DNA from: DASXYG01 sp036502625
GTDB lineage: Bacteria; Actinomycetota; Actinomycetes; Streptosporangiales; Streptosporangiaceae
Reading direction: 5' to 3'
DNA: 64,000 nucleotides
NCBI GenBank assembly: GCA_036502625.1
Contig: DASXYG010000105.1
Location: 1-64,000 of the forward strand
The number at the start of each line of letters is the position of its first letter. Position 1 is the stretch's first letter. The translations under genes and the position numbers were made by a program. This document shows, piece after piece, positions 44,276-52,456 of this stretch. Below the pieces are notes generated by a model. That model searched no databases. It was not told the DNA's origin and worked only from the letters and a program-made list of their open reading frames with translations.

Positions 44276-44285
44276 CGGTGCACAG
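44268..44285. promoter_or_regulatory. Inverted repeat over the CapA start codon
   Basis: CTGTGCA (44268-44274) and TGCACAG (44279-44285) form a 7-bp inverted repeat with a 4-base spacer that contains part of the ATG of the lipoprotein gene. It could form an RNA hairpin that hides the start codon, or be a protein site. Confidence 0.4.
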
Positions 44286-44388
44286 TATCGGCCGGTCGTA
44301 CGGCTCATGCGGCGCCCTTCCAATCTCGCGGCCGACGCTGGGTAGGGCACCGGGTGAACGCACCAAAGAGGGAAAAGGGGGAGCGTTC

Positions 44389-45840
44389 ATGAGTGACAGG
44401 CCACGTACGACAACCGACGCCTGGATCGTGGCGGCCAGCGACAACGACTCTCAGTCGGTCGGGCCCAACGGTCCGCTGCTGCTCCAGGACCACTACCTGC
44501 TCCAGAAGATGGCGCAGTTCAACCGCGAACGCGTGCCCGAGCGTGTGGTCCACGCCAAGGGCGGCGGGGCGTACGGCACGATGGAGATCACCGAGGACGT
44601 CAGCCAGTACACCAAGGCCGGGCTCTTCCAGAAGGGCGCGAAGACCGACCTGCTGCTGCGGTTCTCCACGGTCGCCGGGGAGCTCGGCTTCCCCGACACC
44701 GTGCGCGACCCGCGCGGATTCGCCATCAAGTTCTACACCGACCAGGGGAACTACGACCTCGTCGGCAACAACACGCCGGTGTTCTTCATCCGCGACCCGT
44801 CGAAGTTCTCGGACTTCATCCACTCGCAGAAGCGCCGCGCCGACACCCACACGCACGACCACAACATGCAGTGGGACTTCTGGACGCTGCGCACGGAGTC
44901 GGCTCAGCAGGTCACGTTCTTGATGAGCGACCGCGGCACGCCCTACACGTGGCGCAACATGAACGGCTACGGCAGCCACACGTTCATGTGGTACAACGCG
45001 GCCGGCGAGAAGTTCTGGGTGAAGTACCACTTCAAGACCGACCAGGGCATCAGGAACTTCACCGACGCGGAGGCCGCCGAGCAGACCAAGGCCGACCGCG
45101 ACTTCCACCTCCGCGACCTCTACGACGCGATCGCCCGCGGCGACCATCCGAGCTGGACCGTCCAGGTCCAGGTCATGCCGTTCGAGGACGCGGCCGACTA
45201 CCGGTTCAACCCGTTCGACCTCACGAAGGTCTGGCCGCACGGCGACTACCCGCCGATCAACATCGGCAGGTTCACCCTGCACAAGAACCCGGCGGACTAC
45301 TTCGCCGAGATCGAGCAGGCGGCGTTCGAGCCGGCGAACATGGTGCCGGGCATCGCGCCGAGCCCGGACAAGATGCTCCAAGGCCGGCTGTTCTCCTACC
45401 CGGACACCCACCGCTACCGCATCGGCCCGAACTACCTGCAGCTACCGGTGAACCGGCCGCGGGTGCCCGTCCACTCGTACAACAAGGACGGCCCCATGAG
45501 GTACGAGAACTACGGCGACCCGGTCTACGCGCCGAACTCCTACGGCGGCGCGGAGGCCGACCCGGGTCCGTGGCAGGGCGAGAGCTACCGCGTGGCCGGC
45601 GACATCGTCCGCGAGGCGTACTCGCTGCACGCCGAGGACGACGACTTCGGCCAGCCCGGCACGCTCTACCGCGAGGTCCTCGACGACACCGGCAGGCGGA
45701 ACCTGGCGAACAACATCATCGGCCACGCCACCTCGGAGCACGGCGCCGAGGGCGAGGTGCGCAGGCGGGTGGTGGAGTACTGGACGAATGTCGACGCGGA
45801 GCTCGGCGCGCAGGTCGCGAAGGGCCTCAACGGCGGCTGA
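44389..45840 (+). CDS. katA: Monofunctional heme catalase
   Basis: A 483-residue small-subunit clade catalase that breaks hydrogen peroxide into water and oxygen. The catalytic His55 is in RVVHAKGGGAYG, Asn128 in GNNTPVFF and the proximal heme ligand Tyr337 in RLFSYPDTHRYR. The length fits clade 3 enzymes. ATG at 44389 follows GGGGGAG; the open frame upstream belongs to the lipoprotein promoter region. No Fur/PerR regulator lies adjacent. A 19-bp hairpin follows the stop. Confidence 0.96.
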   Translation: MSDRPRTTTDAWIVAASDNDSQSVGPNGPLLLQDHYLLQKMAQFNRERVPERVVHAKGGGAYGTMEITEDVSQYTKAGLFQKGAKTDLLLRFSTVAGELGFPDTVRDPRGFAIKFYTDQGNYDLVGNNTPVFFIRDPSKFSDFIHSQKRRADTHTHDHNMQWDFWTLRTESAQQVTFLMSDRGTPYTWRNMNGYGSHTFMWYNAAGEKFWVKYHFKTDQGIRNFTDAEAAEQTKADRDFHLRDLYDAIARGDHPSWTVQVQVMPFEDAADYRFNPFDLTKVWPHGDYPPINIGRFTLHKNPADYFAEIEQAAFEPANMVPGIAPSPDKMLQGRLFSYPDTHRYRIGPNYLQLPVNRPRVPVHSYNKDGPMRYENYGDPVYAPNSYGGAEADPGPWQGESYRVAGDIVREAYSLHAEDDDFGQPGTLYREVLDDTGRRNLANNIIGHATSEHGAEGEVRRRVVEYWTNVDAELGAQVAKGLNGG

Positions 45841-45850
45841 CCCGTACGGA

Positions 45851-45894
45851 CACAGAGGGGGCCCGGCGCGCACCTGCGCCGGGCCCCCTCTGTG
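45851..45894. terminator. Bidirectional terminator between catalase and DsbA-like genes
   Basis: A perfect 19-bp stem (45851-45869 with 45876-45894) and 6-base loop, ten bases after the catalase stop and four bases before the end of the convergent thioredoxin-like gene. Confidence 0.88.
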
Positions 45895-45898
45895 TGCG

Positions 45899-46606
45899 TC
45901 AGCCCTTGCGCGCCTTGTCGATGGCCTTCTCGAACTTCGCCAGCGACTGGTTGCCGAAGAACGCCTCGCCGTTGATCAGGAACGCCGGGGAGCCGGGCGC
46001 GCCGATCGCCTCGCCGAACGCCTGGTCCTGCTCGACGGCGTTGCGCAGCGCGGGGTCCTTGATGTCGGCGTCGTACTTGCCGAGGTCGAGGCCCGCCTGC
46101 TTCGCGGCGCCGCGCAGCGCGGACGCCGTCAGCTTCCCGTTGCGCTCGGTCGGCTTCAACGCGAACACGGCCCGGTTGAACGGCCAGAACTTGTTCTGCC
46201 GCGCGGCCGCGCGCCCGGCGATCGCGGCCGCCTCGGACGCCTTGCCGTTGTCGGGCATGTCGCGCCAGAGGATGCGGACGGCACCGGTGTCGACGTACTT
46301 CTTGACCAGCACGGGCTCGGTCGTCCGGCCGAACGCGCCACACGCGGCGCACTGGTAGTCGGCGAACTCCTCGATCAGCACCGGCGCCTTGGCGCTGCCC
46401 TGCATCATCGCGGGCGGCACGACGGGCGCCTTCGGGCCGGCGATGGTGCCCGCCGACGACGGCGTGGCCCGCACATGGGCGGCGGCCTGAGTGTCGGGTG
46501 CGCGCCCGCGCCACACGGCCACCGCGACGAGCACGACGACCACCACCGCCACGGCGGCGCCGCCGATCAGGACGCGCGGGCGGTTCCATGGCCGGGCAGT
46601 GCTCAT
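45899..46606 (-). CDS. Membrane-anchored DsbA-like thioredoxin
   Basis: A 235-residue thiol-disulfide oxidoreductase. One N-terminal membrane helix (about residues 12-32) anchors it outside the membrane. The active site is CAAC (Cys86, Cys89) in FADYQCAACGAFG, and the cis-Pro loop is in GAPGSPAFLING. It is a DsbA-type protein that probably forms or isomerises disulfides in exported proteins, in the manner of mycobacterial and streptomycete DsbA-like proteins. Confidence 0.92.
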   Translation of the reverse strand: MSTARPWNRPRVLIGGAAVAVVVVVLVAVAVWRGRAPDTQAAAHVRATPSSAGTIAGPKAPVVPPAMMQGSAKAPVLIEEFADYQCAACGAFGRTTEPVLVKKYVDTGAVRILWRDMPDNGKASEAAAIAGRAAARQNKFWPFNRAVFALKPTERNGKLTASALRGAAKQAGLDLGKYDADIKDPALRNAVEQDQAFGEAIGAPGSPAFLINGEAFFGNQSLAKFEKAIDKARKG

Positions 46607-46727
46607 TCGGGGTCCCCCTCGTTCGTACGTGTTCGCGGAGGCACCATCATCCCGCCGCCGGCGGCCTCCCGTGTGATGTTCGCGATCTCACATGTCGTAC
46701 GGGCGGCCGAACTGATCGAATGGGGCC

Positions 46728-47369
46728 GTGACCGATCCCGCCTCAATCCGTGTCCCCGATGTGTCCCCCGACGCGCTCGACCGGCTGAGCCGGCAACTGG
46801 AGTTCGTCCAGGAGACCGAGAAGCTCAAGCGCGTCCTGCGGCAGAACCTCCTGCTCGACGGCTCGCGCCGGGAGAACTCCGCCGAGCACTCCTGGTCGCT
46901 CGGCCTCTTCGCGCTGGTGTTCGCGGAGTACGCGCCCCCCGGCACCGACATCGCGAAGGTCGCCTGGATGGTGCTGATCCACGACATCGTCGAGGTCGAC
47001 GCCGGCGACACGTTCGTCTACGACGACCCGTCGGTGCTGGCGACGCAGTCCGCGCGCGAGGAGGCGGCCGCCGACCGGCTGTTCGCGCTGCTCCCGGCCG
47101 AGCAGGCGGCCGCGGTGCGCGGCCTGTGGGACGAGTTCGAGGAGCGCGCGTCGCAGGAGGCGCGGTTCGCGCGTGCGCTCGACCGGTTGCAGCCGCTGCT
47201 GGCGAACTACCGCAACGACGGCGGCACCTGGCAGAGCCACAACGTGACCGCCGACAAGGTGTACGCGCGCGTGGCGCTGATCAGGGAGGGCTCGCCGGCG
47301 CTCGGCGCGTACGCCATGGCCTTGGTGGAGGACGCGATCACGAAGGGGATCCTGGCCCCGGCGGGGTAG
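46728..47369 (+). CDS. HD-domain phosphohydrolase (YfbR/HDDC2-like)
   Basis: A 213-residue metal-dependent hydrolase. HD motifs are spread as in YfbR: ENSAEHSWSLG, LIHDIVEVDAGD (the HD pair) and a late Asp in ARALDRLQPLL. YfbR-like enzymes dephosphorylate deoxynucleoside monophosphates, which is the likely reaction. The start is GTG. It ends ten bases from the convergent small gene. Confidence 0.9.
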   Translation: MTDPASIRVPDVSPDALDRLSRQLEFVQETEKLKRVLRQNLLLDGSRRENSAEHSWSLGLFALVFAEYAPPGTDIAKVAWMVLIHDIVEVDAGDTFVYDDPSVLATQSAREEAAADRLFALLPAEQAAAVRGLWDEFEERASQEARFARALDRLQPLLANYRNDGGTWQSHNVTADKVYARVALIREGSPALGAYAMALVEDAITKGILAPAG

Positions 47370-47378
47370 CCGGGCCGG

Positions 47379-47651
47379 TCAGGCGACGGGCTCGCCGTTG
47401 TCGTCGAGCGCGCGCTGCGCCGCGGAGTTCTCGGTGCGGATCTCGTCGCGCAGGGTCTCCGGGGTGTTGGCCTGCACGATGAGCTGGCAGCCCGCGCGGA
47501 GCTGGGAGATCGTGAGCGGGTTCGCGGCCGTGCGGAATGCCCACCAGCGGCCGGTTCCGCTGTGCCAGAGGCCCCAGCCGGGGAATTCGGATTCGATTTC
47601 CCGCATGATCGCCGCGTCGTCGGAAGACGCTGTCGTCGATGACCCGTCCAT
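47379..47651 (-). CDS. Small conserved actinobacterial protein
   Basis: A 90-residue protein with no known function. The core MREIESEFPGWGLWHSG followed by GRWWAFR looks conserved among actinomycetes, where similar small proteins are found near DUF397 and helix-turn-helix genes. No membrane or signal segment is present. The ATG at 47651 has no strong ribosome site. A DUF397 gene lies about 400 bases upstream on the same strand. Confidence 0.72.
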   Translation of the reverse strand: MDGSSTTASSDDAAIMREIESEFPGWGLWHSGTGRWWAFRTAANPLTISQLRAGCQLIVQANTPETLRDEIRTENSAAQRALDDNGEPVA

Positions 47652-48066
47652 CAGTCACCCCGCGCGATCGGAATATCGCATGCCGTCAGAACGCCGCTGG
47701 ACGTGAGCCGACCGGGACCGCATTCTTCCCTTCACTTCCCCACCGTCCGGGATATCGCATCCGGAATTGTCTTCACCTTATGCGAGCCGTTCGCGGCGTA
47801 CGAGGGGTCGACGTGTCGCATTCCGGCCGCCCGAACGCGTTTGGGAAACGGCCGATCAGGGAACTCCCGGCAATTCACGGCGCCCATTTGTCGGCCGGAC
47901 GGCCGTCCGGACACCGGCGACGCCGTCCGGCCGACGGGCGGTGGATCATCGGGGGCGCCCGCGTTCGACGCGCCCGATGCGGAGGAACTTAGGACCGCCG
48001 CGCCACAGCGTCAACGGATGGCGCTGGCCGGGTACGGCCGCCCGGCCGGCGCCGTTGCCGTACGGC
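47652..48066. other. Gap between the small protein and DUF397 genes
   Basis: A 415-base region that includes AT-richer stretches and one strong hairpin (listed separately). ATATCGCAT occurs twice (47673-47681, 47752-47760), followed each time by a CCG. Open frames on the plus strand are Arg/Ser/Pro-rich and not convincing. It should contain the promoter of the 90-residue gene. Confidence 0.5.
47890..47935 (-). terminator. 14-bp hairpin downstream of the DUF397 gene
   Basis: GTCGGCCGGACGGC (47890-47903) and its perfect complement (47922-47935) enclose an 18-base loop. On the minus strand it lies about 130 bases past the DUF397 stop and is followed by AAATGGGC. It could be a terminator or a regulatory leader for the next gene. 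Confidence 0.45.
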
Positions 48067-48309
48067 TCATTCGTCGTCGAAGTCGAACTCGCCGTCCTTC
48101 GCGCCCAACACGAACGCGTCCCATTCTGCCTGCGTGAACACGAGAATCGTGCCCTCGGGCTCCGCGGAGTTCCGCATCGCTATGTACTCCTCGACAAAGG
48201 CGATCTCAATCGCCTCTTCTTCCCCTTCGCTTTCCTCCGCACGCTGCCAATCGGCGCCGCTGAGATCGAGTTCGTAGGCGGCGGGCTTCTCGCGCCGCGG
48301 CTCGCTCAT
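48067..48309 (-). CDS. DUF397 domain protein
   Basis: An 80-residue protein of the DUF397 family, seen in IEIAFVEEYIAMRNSAEPEG and ILVFTQAEWDAFVLGAKDGEFD. DUF397 proteins usually sit beside an XRE helix-turn-helix regulator and act with it in development (for example WhiJ-type systems). No such partner is adjacent here. The ATG at 48309 begins MSEPRREKP; an earlier in-frame start would add 22 residues. Confidence 0.85.
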   Translation of the reverse strand: MSEPRREKPAAYELDLSGADWQRAEESEGEEEAIEIAFVEEYIAMRNSAEPEGTILVFTQAEWDAFVLGAKDGEFDFDDE

Positions 48310-48431
48310 CGTGGGTCCTCCAGGTTCACCGGCACGCTCGACGGCGGCATGGGCCGCAGTCACGTCGCCTGGCATTCTCCTCCGTCGCGGCGGCGTGCAC
48401 CCACGTAATGGCCGGTCATGGCGAAATCGGC

Positions 48432-48671
48432 TCAGATGTCGTCGCCGTCGGCGGGCGAGTCGCGCACCGGGTGCTCCACGACCGCGATCACCCGGCCGGA
48501 CATGAACCTGGCCGTGCGCACAGGCGTGCCCGTACGGGTGACCTCGGCGACCTCCACCACGCCGCGCCTGGTCGTCACCTCCACGCGGCGCCCGGCACGG
48601 GTGGCGTTCACCTCATACGTCCGCGACGTCCCACCGGTGTCGACGATGATCTCGACTCGGTCACCCTTCAT
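48432..48671 (-). CDS. Small beta-rich hypothetical protein
   Basis: A 79-residue protein, no family recognised. The sequence reads like a small beta barrel: VEIIVDTGGTSRTYEVNA, RRVEVTTRRGVVEVAEVTR and MSGRVIAVVEHPV. No membrane segment or signal peptide. It lies between the DUF397 gene and the TauE gene, all on the minus strand. Confidence 0.6.
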   Translation of the reverse strand: MKGDRVEIIVDTGGTSRTYEVNATRAGRRVEVTTRRGVVEVAEVTRTGTPVRTARFMSGRVIAVVEHPVRDSPADGDDI

Positions 48672-48717
48672 GGCGGCCCCCTACTCGGTTGCCTCCACTA
48701 TGCGTGCGAAATTCGAC

Positions 48718-49494
48718 TCAGACCAGCATCTGCGCGGCCGCGTACACGCCCACCGCGATGACCACGACGCGCAGCGCCAGCGGCGGCAGCCGCCGCCCGA
48801 CGACCGACCCGAGGACGCCCCCGATGACGGAGCCGACGGCGAGCACCGCCACGGCGTCCCAGGCGACCGGCGCGACGAACATGAACAGGACGGCCGCCAC
48901 CCCGTTGACGACGGCCGCGGCGACGTTCTTGGCCGCGTTGACGCGCTGCAGCGACTCGTTGATGAACACGCCGAGCAGCCCGATGAGGATGACGCCCTGC
49001 GCCGCGCCGAAGTAGCCGCCGTACACGCCGGAGCACAGCACGCCGGCCAGCAGGAGCGGCCCGCCGTCGCGGAACCGCGGCACCGAACCGCTCGCCGCGC
49101 GCGCGGCACGGCGCCGCGCCGTCCAGCGGTTCAGCCACGGCTGCGCGATGATCAGCGCCACGGCCACGGCGATCAGGACCGGGACGACGAACGCGAACGC
49201 GTCCGCGGGCAGCCTCAGCAGGAGCAGCCCGCCGATCAGCGCGCCGATCGCGGACGCGATCGACAGGTTGAGCAGCCGCCGCCCCTGCCCGGCCAGCTCC
49301 TGCCGGTAGCCGATGGCGCCGGTGATCGACCCGGAGACGATGCCGATGGTGTTGGACACGTTGGCGACCACCGGCGGGTAGCCGAACGCGACGAGGACCG
49401 GGAACGTGATCAGCGACCCCGATCCCACGACGGTGTTGACGGTTCCGGCGCCGATGCCCGCGGCGAAGATGCCGAGCGCCTCGAGTGGCGTCAC
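48718..49494 (-). CDS. TauE/SafE-family sulfite/sulfonate exporter
   Basis: A 258-residue integral membrane protein with about eight hydrophobic segments in two related halves. The first-half motif GAGTVNTVVGSGSLITFPVL and the second-half GVYGGYFGAAQGVILI are typical of TauE/SafE. GTG at 49494 is chosen since it directly precedes the first helix. The family moves sulfite, sulfoacetate or related anions, but the substrate is not evident. Confidence 0.9.
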   Translation of the reverse strand: MTPLEALGIFAAGIGAGTVNTVVGSGSLITFPVLVAFGYPPVVANVSNTIGIVSGSITGAIGYRQELAGQGRRLLNLSIASAIGALIGGLLLLRLPADAFAFVVPVLIAVAVALIIAQPWLNRWTARRRAARAASGSVPRFRDGGPLLLAGVLCSGVYGGYFGAAQGVILIGLLGVFINESLQRVNAAKNVAAAVVNGVAAVLFMFVAPVAWDAVAVLAVGSVIGGVLGSVVGRRLPPLALRVVVIAVGVYAAAQMLV

Positions 49495-49598
49495 CGGGAC
49501 ACTCTCGTCGAAACGGGCAGGATCAGGACGTTCACGTCGCCAGATTAGAGAACCGGGTGATCTTCCCGGCGTTCGGGGGCGGCCGCCCGCCCCGGGTG

Positions 49599-50630
49599 TC
49601 AGGCCGGACGGTTGAAGAAGCCGTACGAGTCGTCCGGCTCGGAGGTCACCTCGTCGGCCGCGGTCGGCTGGCGGGGCGGCGCCTCGGACGGACGGGCCGT
49701 ACGGGCGGGCTTCGCGGCGCGCGGCGCGGCGTCGGCGGCGGCCATGCCGCCGATGCCCTCCAGCGTGCGGCCCATGTCGCCGGGGACGACCCACACCTTG
49801 TCGGCCGCGCCCTCGGCGAGCCGGGGCAGGATCTGGAGGTACTGGTACGCCAGGAGCCGCTGGTCGGGGTCGGCCTCGGCGATGGCCTCCGCGAGGATGC
49901 CGATGGCCTCCGCCTGGCCGCGCGCCCGCGCCGCCTCGGCCTGCGCCTCGGCCTTGGCCTTGAGGACGGCCGCCTCCGCCTCGCCGCGCGCCCGCAGCAC
50001 CGCCGACTGGCGCTCGCCCTCGGCGTCGAGGATCTGCGCCTGCTTGCGGCCCTCGGCCTCGGAGACCGACGCCTGGGTGTCGCGGTCGGCCTGCTTCTGC
50101 TTCTCCAGGGAGTCCTGAATGGACGGTGGCGGATCCATGGCCTTCACCTCAACCCGGTTGATCTCCAGCCCCCAGCTTTCCGCGACCTCCACCAGGGAGC
50201 GGCGCAACTTCGCGTTGATCTCGCTCCGCGAGTTGATGGCGGTCTCGAGATTCATCGCGCCGATGACATTTCGCATCGTCGTGACCGTGTGCTGTTCGAT
50301 GGCCGAGATGTAGTTGGCGACCTTGTACGTCGCGGCCTTTGGGTCCTCGACCCGGAAATAGACGACCGTTTCGATGCTGACCACGAGGTTGTCCGACGTC
50401 GTGACCGGCTGCGGGGGAAAGCTGACGACCTGTTCGCGCAAATCGACACGGTTGCGTACGGCGTCGATGAATGGGATGACGACGTTCGTACCGGACTTGA
50501 GCGTGCGGTGGTACTTGCCGAATCGTTCGACGACATCCGCGCTCGCCTCGGGAACCGTCCGCATCGCCCGGTAGACCAGGACGGCGGCGATCAGGATCAC
50601 AACCAGGGCGACGATGAGTGCGGTGGTCAT
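49599..50630 (-). CDS. SPFH/Band 7 (stomatin-like) protein
   Basis: A 343-residue membrane-scaffold protein. One N-terminal hydrophobic helix (about residues 3-20) is followed by the SPFH domain (VPEASADVVERFGKYHRTL through IGAMNLETAINSR) and an Ala/Glu-rich coiled coil (about 175-255, with EAEGRKQAQILDAEGERQ). The C-terminus is Pro/Ala-rich. Such proteins organise membrane microdomains or regulate proteases. GGAGA precedes the ATG. The usual NfeD partner is not next to it. Confidence 0.94.
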   Translation of the reverse strand: MTTALIVALVVILIAAVLVYRAMRTVPEASADVVERFGKYHRTLKSGTNVVIPFIDAVRNRVDLREQVVSFPPQPVTTSDNLVVSIETVVYFRVEDPKAATYKVANYISAIEQHTVTTMRNVIGAMNLETAINSRSEINAKLRRSLVEVAESWGLEINRVEVKAMDPPPSIQDSLEKQKQADRDTQASVSEAEGRKQAQILDAEGERQSAVLRARGEAEAAVLKAKAEAQAEAARARGQAEAIGILAEAIAEADPDQRLLAYQYLQILPRLAEGAADKVWVVPGDMGRTLEGIGGMAAADAAPRAAKPARTARPSEAPPRQPTAADEVTSEPDDSYGFFNRPA

Positions 50631-50696
50631 GGTTTCTCCGGTCGTCGTCGGAACCGATATCGCGATACTAGAACGTCGGGCGCTTTATCGCGGGCA

Positions 50697-51494
50697 TTAG
50701 AAAACGGCCGCCGCCGCGCGTGCCGACCACCGGCCCGCGCGCCGGTCGAGCTCCAGCGGCAGGCCGAAACAGCGCGACAGATTCGCGCCGGTCAGCACGG
50801 TGTCGAGCGGGCCCATTGCGAGCACTCCGCCGCGCCGCAGGATCATCGCGTGCGTGAAGCCGTCGGGGATCTCCTCGACGTGGTGCGTGACCAGGACCAT
50901 CGTCGGGGACCCGGGGTCGTTGGCCAGCGCGCCAAGCCGGCGCAGGAGGTCCTCGCGACCGCCGAGGTCGAGGCCGGCCGCGGGCTCGTCGAGCAGCAGC
51001 AGCTCCGGGTCGGGCATCAGCGCGCGGGCGATCTGCACCCGCTTGCGCTCGCCCTCGGACAGCGTGCCGAACTTGCGGCGTACGAGATGGGCGCAGCCGA
51101 GCTGCTCCAGCATCGAGACGGCACGCGACAGGTCGGAGGAGTCGTACTCCTCGCGCCACCGGCCGATGATGGCGTACGACGCGGTGAGCACCAGGTCGAT
51201 GACCTTCTCGCGCGGCGGCACCTTCTCGGCGATCGCGGCGCTGGTGATGCCGATGCGCGGGCGGAGGTCGTGGATGTCGGTGCCGCCGATGCGCTCGCCC
51301 AGGACGTCGACCTTGCCGACCGTGGGGAACATCTGGGCGGCGGCGATCTGCAGCAGCGTCGTCTTGCCCGCGCCGTTCGGGCCGATCACCACCCAGCGCT
51401 CGTCCTCGCCCACGGACCAATGGATGTTCCGCAGGAGCATCGTGCCGTCTCGGCGAATGCCAACGCCGTCGAACCGCAGCACATCGCCGGCCAT
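50697..51494 (-). CDS. ABC transporter-type ATPase
   Basis: A 265-residue ATP-binding protein. Walker A GPNGAGKT (about 38-45), signature LSEGERKRVQIA, Walker B LLLLDEPAAGLD and the His switch VTHHVEEI are all present. No permease gene adjoins it. The sequence resembles the soluble ModF/YlmA-like group that may not be a transporter component. A conserved protein of unknown function is divergent from it. Confidence 0.9.
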   Translation of the reverse strand: MAGDVLRFDGVGIRRDGTMLLRNIHWSVGEDERWVVIGPNGAGKTTLLQIAAAQMFPTVGKVDVLGERIGGTDIHDLRPRIGITSAAIAEKVPPREKVIDLVLTASYAIIGRWREEYDSSDLSRAVSMLEQLGCAHLVRRKFGTLSEGERKRVQIARALMPDPELLLLDEPAAGLDLGGREDLLRRLGALANDPGSPTMVLVTHHVEEIPDGFTHAMILRRGGVLAMGPLDTVLTGANLSRCFGLPLELDRRAGRWSARAAAAVF

Positions 51495-51562
51495 GATTTC
51501 CCTTCCTCGCCCCTGGCTACTCGCCCGAACCTACCGCCCATGGGAGCGCCTATGGTGTTCCG

Positions 51563-52327
51563 GTGCGCGCTCTACCGTTGTCCGCCCACCTCGTCGCGTG
51601 GGGCAACGCCTGGCTCACCGGTCACGTCGGCCTGGACGAAGCCGCCGACGCGATGGAACGCGCGAGCGGCCCCGGTGTCATCACGGCCGTCCCCGGCGAA
51701 CCCGGCGAACTGCCGCTGCGCCGGGGGCTCGCCGCGCTGCGCGGCGCCGGGTTGTCGGCGCTGCGGCTGGCCAAGCCGGCGCCCGGCGACCCGCTCGGCC
51801 TCGCCGGGCCGCGTGAGCTGACCGTCGCGGCCGTGGCCGCCGGCGAGGCGGCGCTCGCCGAGCTCGACGGGCGGTGCATGGGCCTGGTCCCCGAAGATGA
51901 TCACCGCGGCTCATCGTACGTGGGGGTGCGGTGGCTCGGGCACCCCGCGAACGCCGTCAACCGCGCCGCCGACGCCACGCTCGCCGAGGCCGACCACGCC
52001 CTGACGCTGGCGATGCGCGCCGCCGCGGAGACGCTCACCGGCCGCGGCGCGACGGAGGTGCGCCCCGAGCTGGCCGACGCCCTGATGTCCGTGCGCAGCG
52101 CCCAGCGCCGCGGCTCACCGGACGGCCTCGCGCCCGGCTACCCGCCGCGCGCCCACCGGGTGGCCGCGCTGGCCGGGCGCCTCGCGATCGTCGTGGACGC
52201 CGCCCTGGCCGACGCCACGACGTACGCCGACGACGACGTACGCCGCGACACCCTGCGCGACCTGGACCGCGCCGTACGCCGCGCCCTGGTGGCCGCCTGC
52301 GACAGCGTCTTCGAACCTCCCCGCTGA
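51563..52327 (+). CDS. Conserved actinobacterial hypothetical protein
   Basis: A 254-residue soluble, Ala/Leu-rich, largely helical protein without recognised domain. Segments such as LSAHLVAWGNAWLTGHVGLD and the later RAHRVAALAGRLAIVVD suggest a compact alpha-helical fold. It starts with GTG 68 bases from the divergent ABC ATPase start. No signal peptide. Confidence 0.75.
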   Translation: MRALPLSAHLVAWGNAWLTGHVGLDEAADAMERASGPGVITAVPGEPGELPLRRGLAALRGAGLSALRLAKPAPGDPLGLAGPRELTVAAVAAGEAALAELDGRCMGLVPEDDHRGSSYVGVRWLGHPANAVNRAADATLAEADHALTLAMRAAAETLTGRGATEVRPELADALMSVRSAQRRGSPDGLAPGYPPRAHRVAALAGRLAIVVDAALADATTYADDDVRRDTLRDLDRAVRRALVAACDSVFEPPR

Positions 52328-52346
52328 CCTCCGGGCAGGCGTCGTC

Positions 52347-52390
52347 CACAGCCTGTGGCCGGAACTCGGGCGGGTTTTCCACAGGCTGTG
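52347..52390. terminator. Bidirectional hairpin between convergent genes
   Basis: CACAGCCTGTGG (52347-52358) pairs perfectly with CCACAGGCTGTG (52379-52390), 12 bp around a 20-base spacer; the first arm itself is nearly self-complementary. It lies between the stop of the hypothetical gene and that of the histidine kinase. The second arm is preceded by TTTT and includes TTTTCCACA, a DnaA-box-like sequence. Confidence 0.6.
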
Positions 52391-52456
52391 ATCGGGGGCT
52401 GGCGCGCCGGACCGGCGGTTCGGAAGGCTGGGGGCGTGGAGATCGCGGAGAAGCGG

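Noticed and set aside
46674..46696. TGTGA ... TCACA as a CRP-type site upstream of the HD gene
   Set aside because: The half-sites are 11 bases apart, not 6, and the match beyond five bases is poor.
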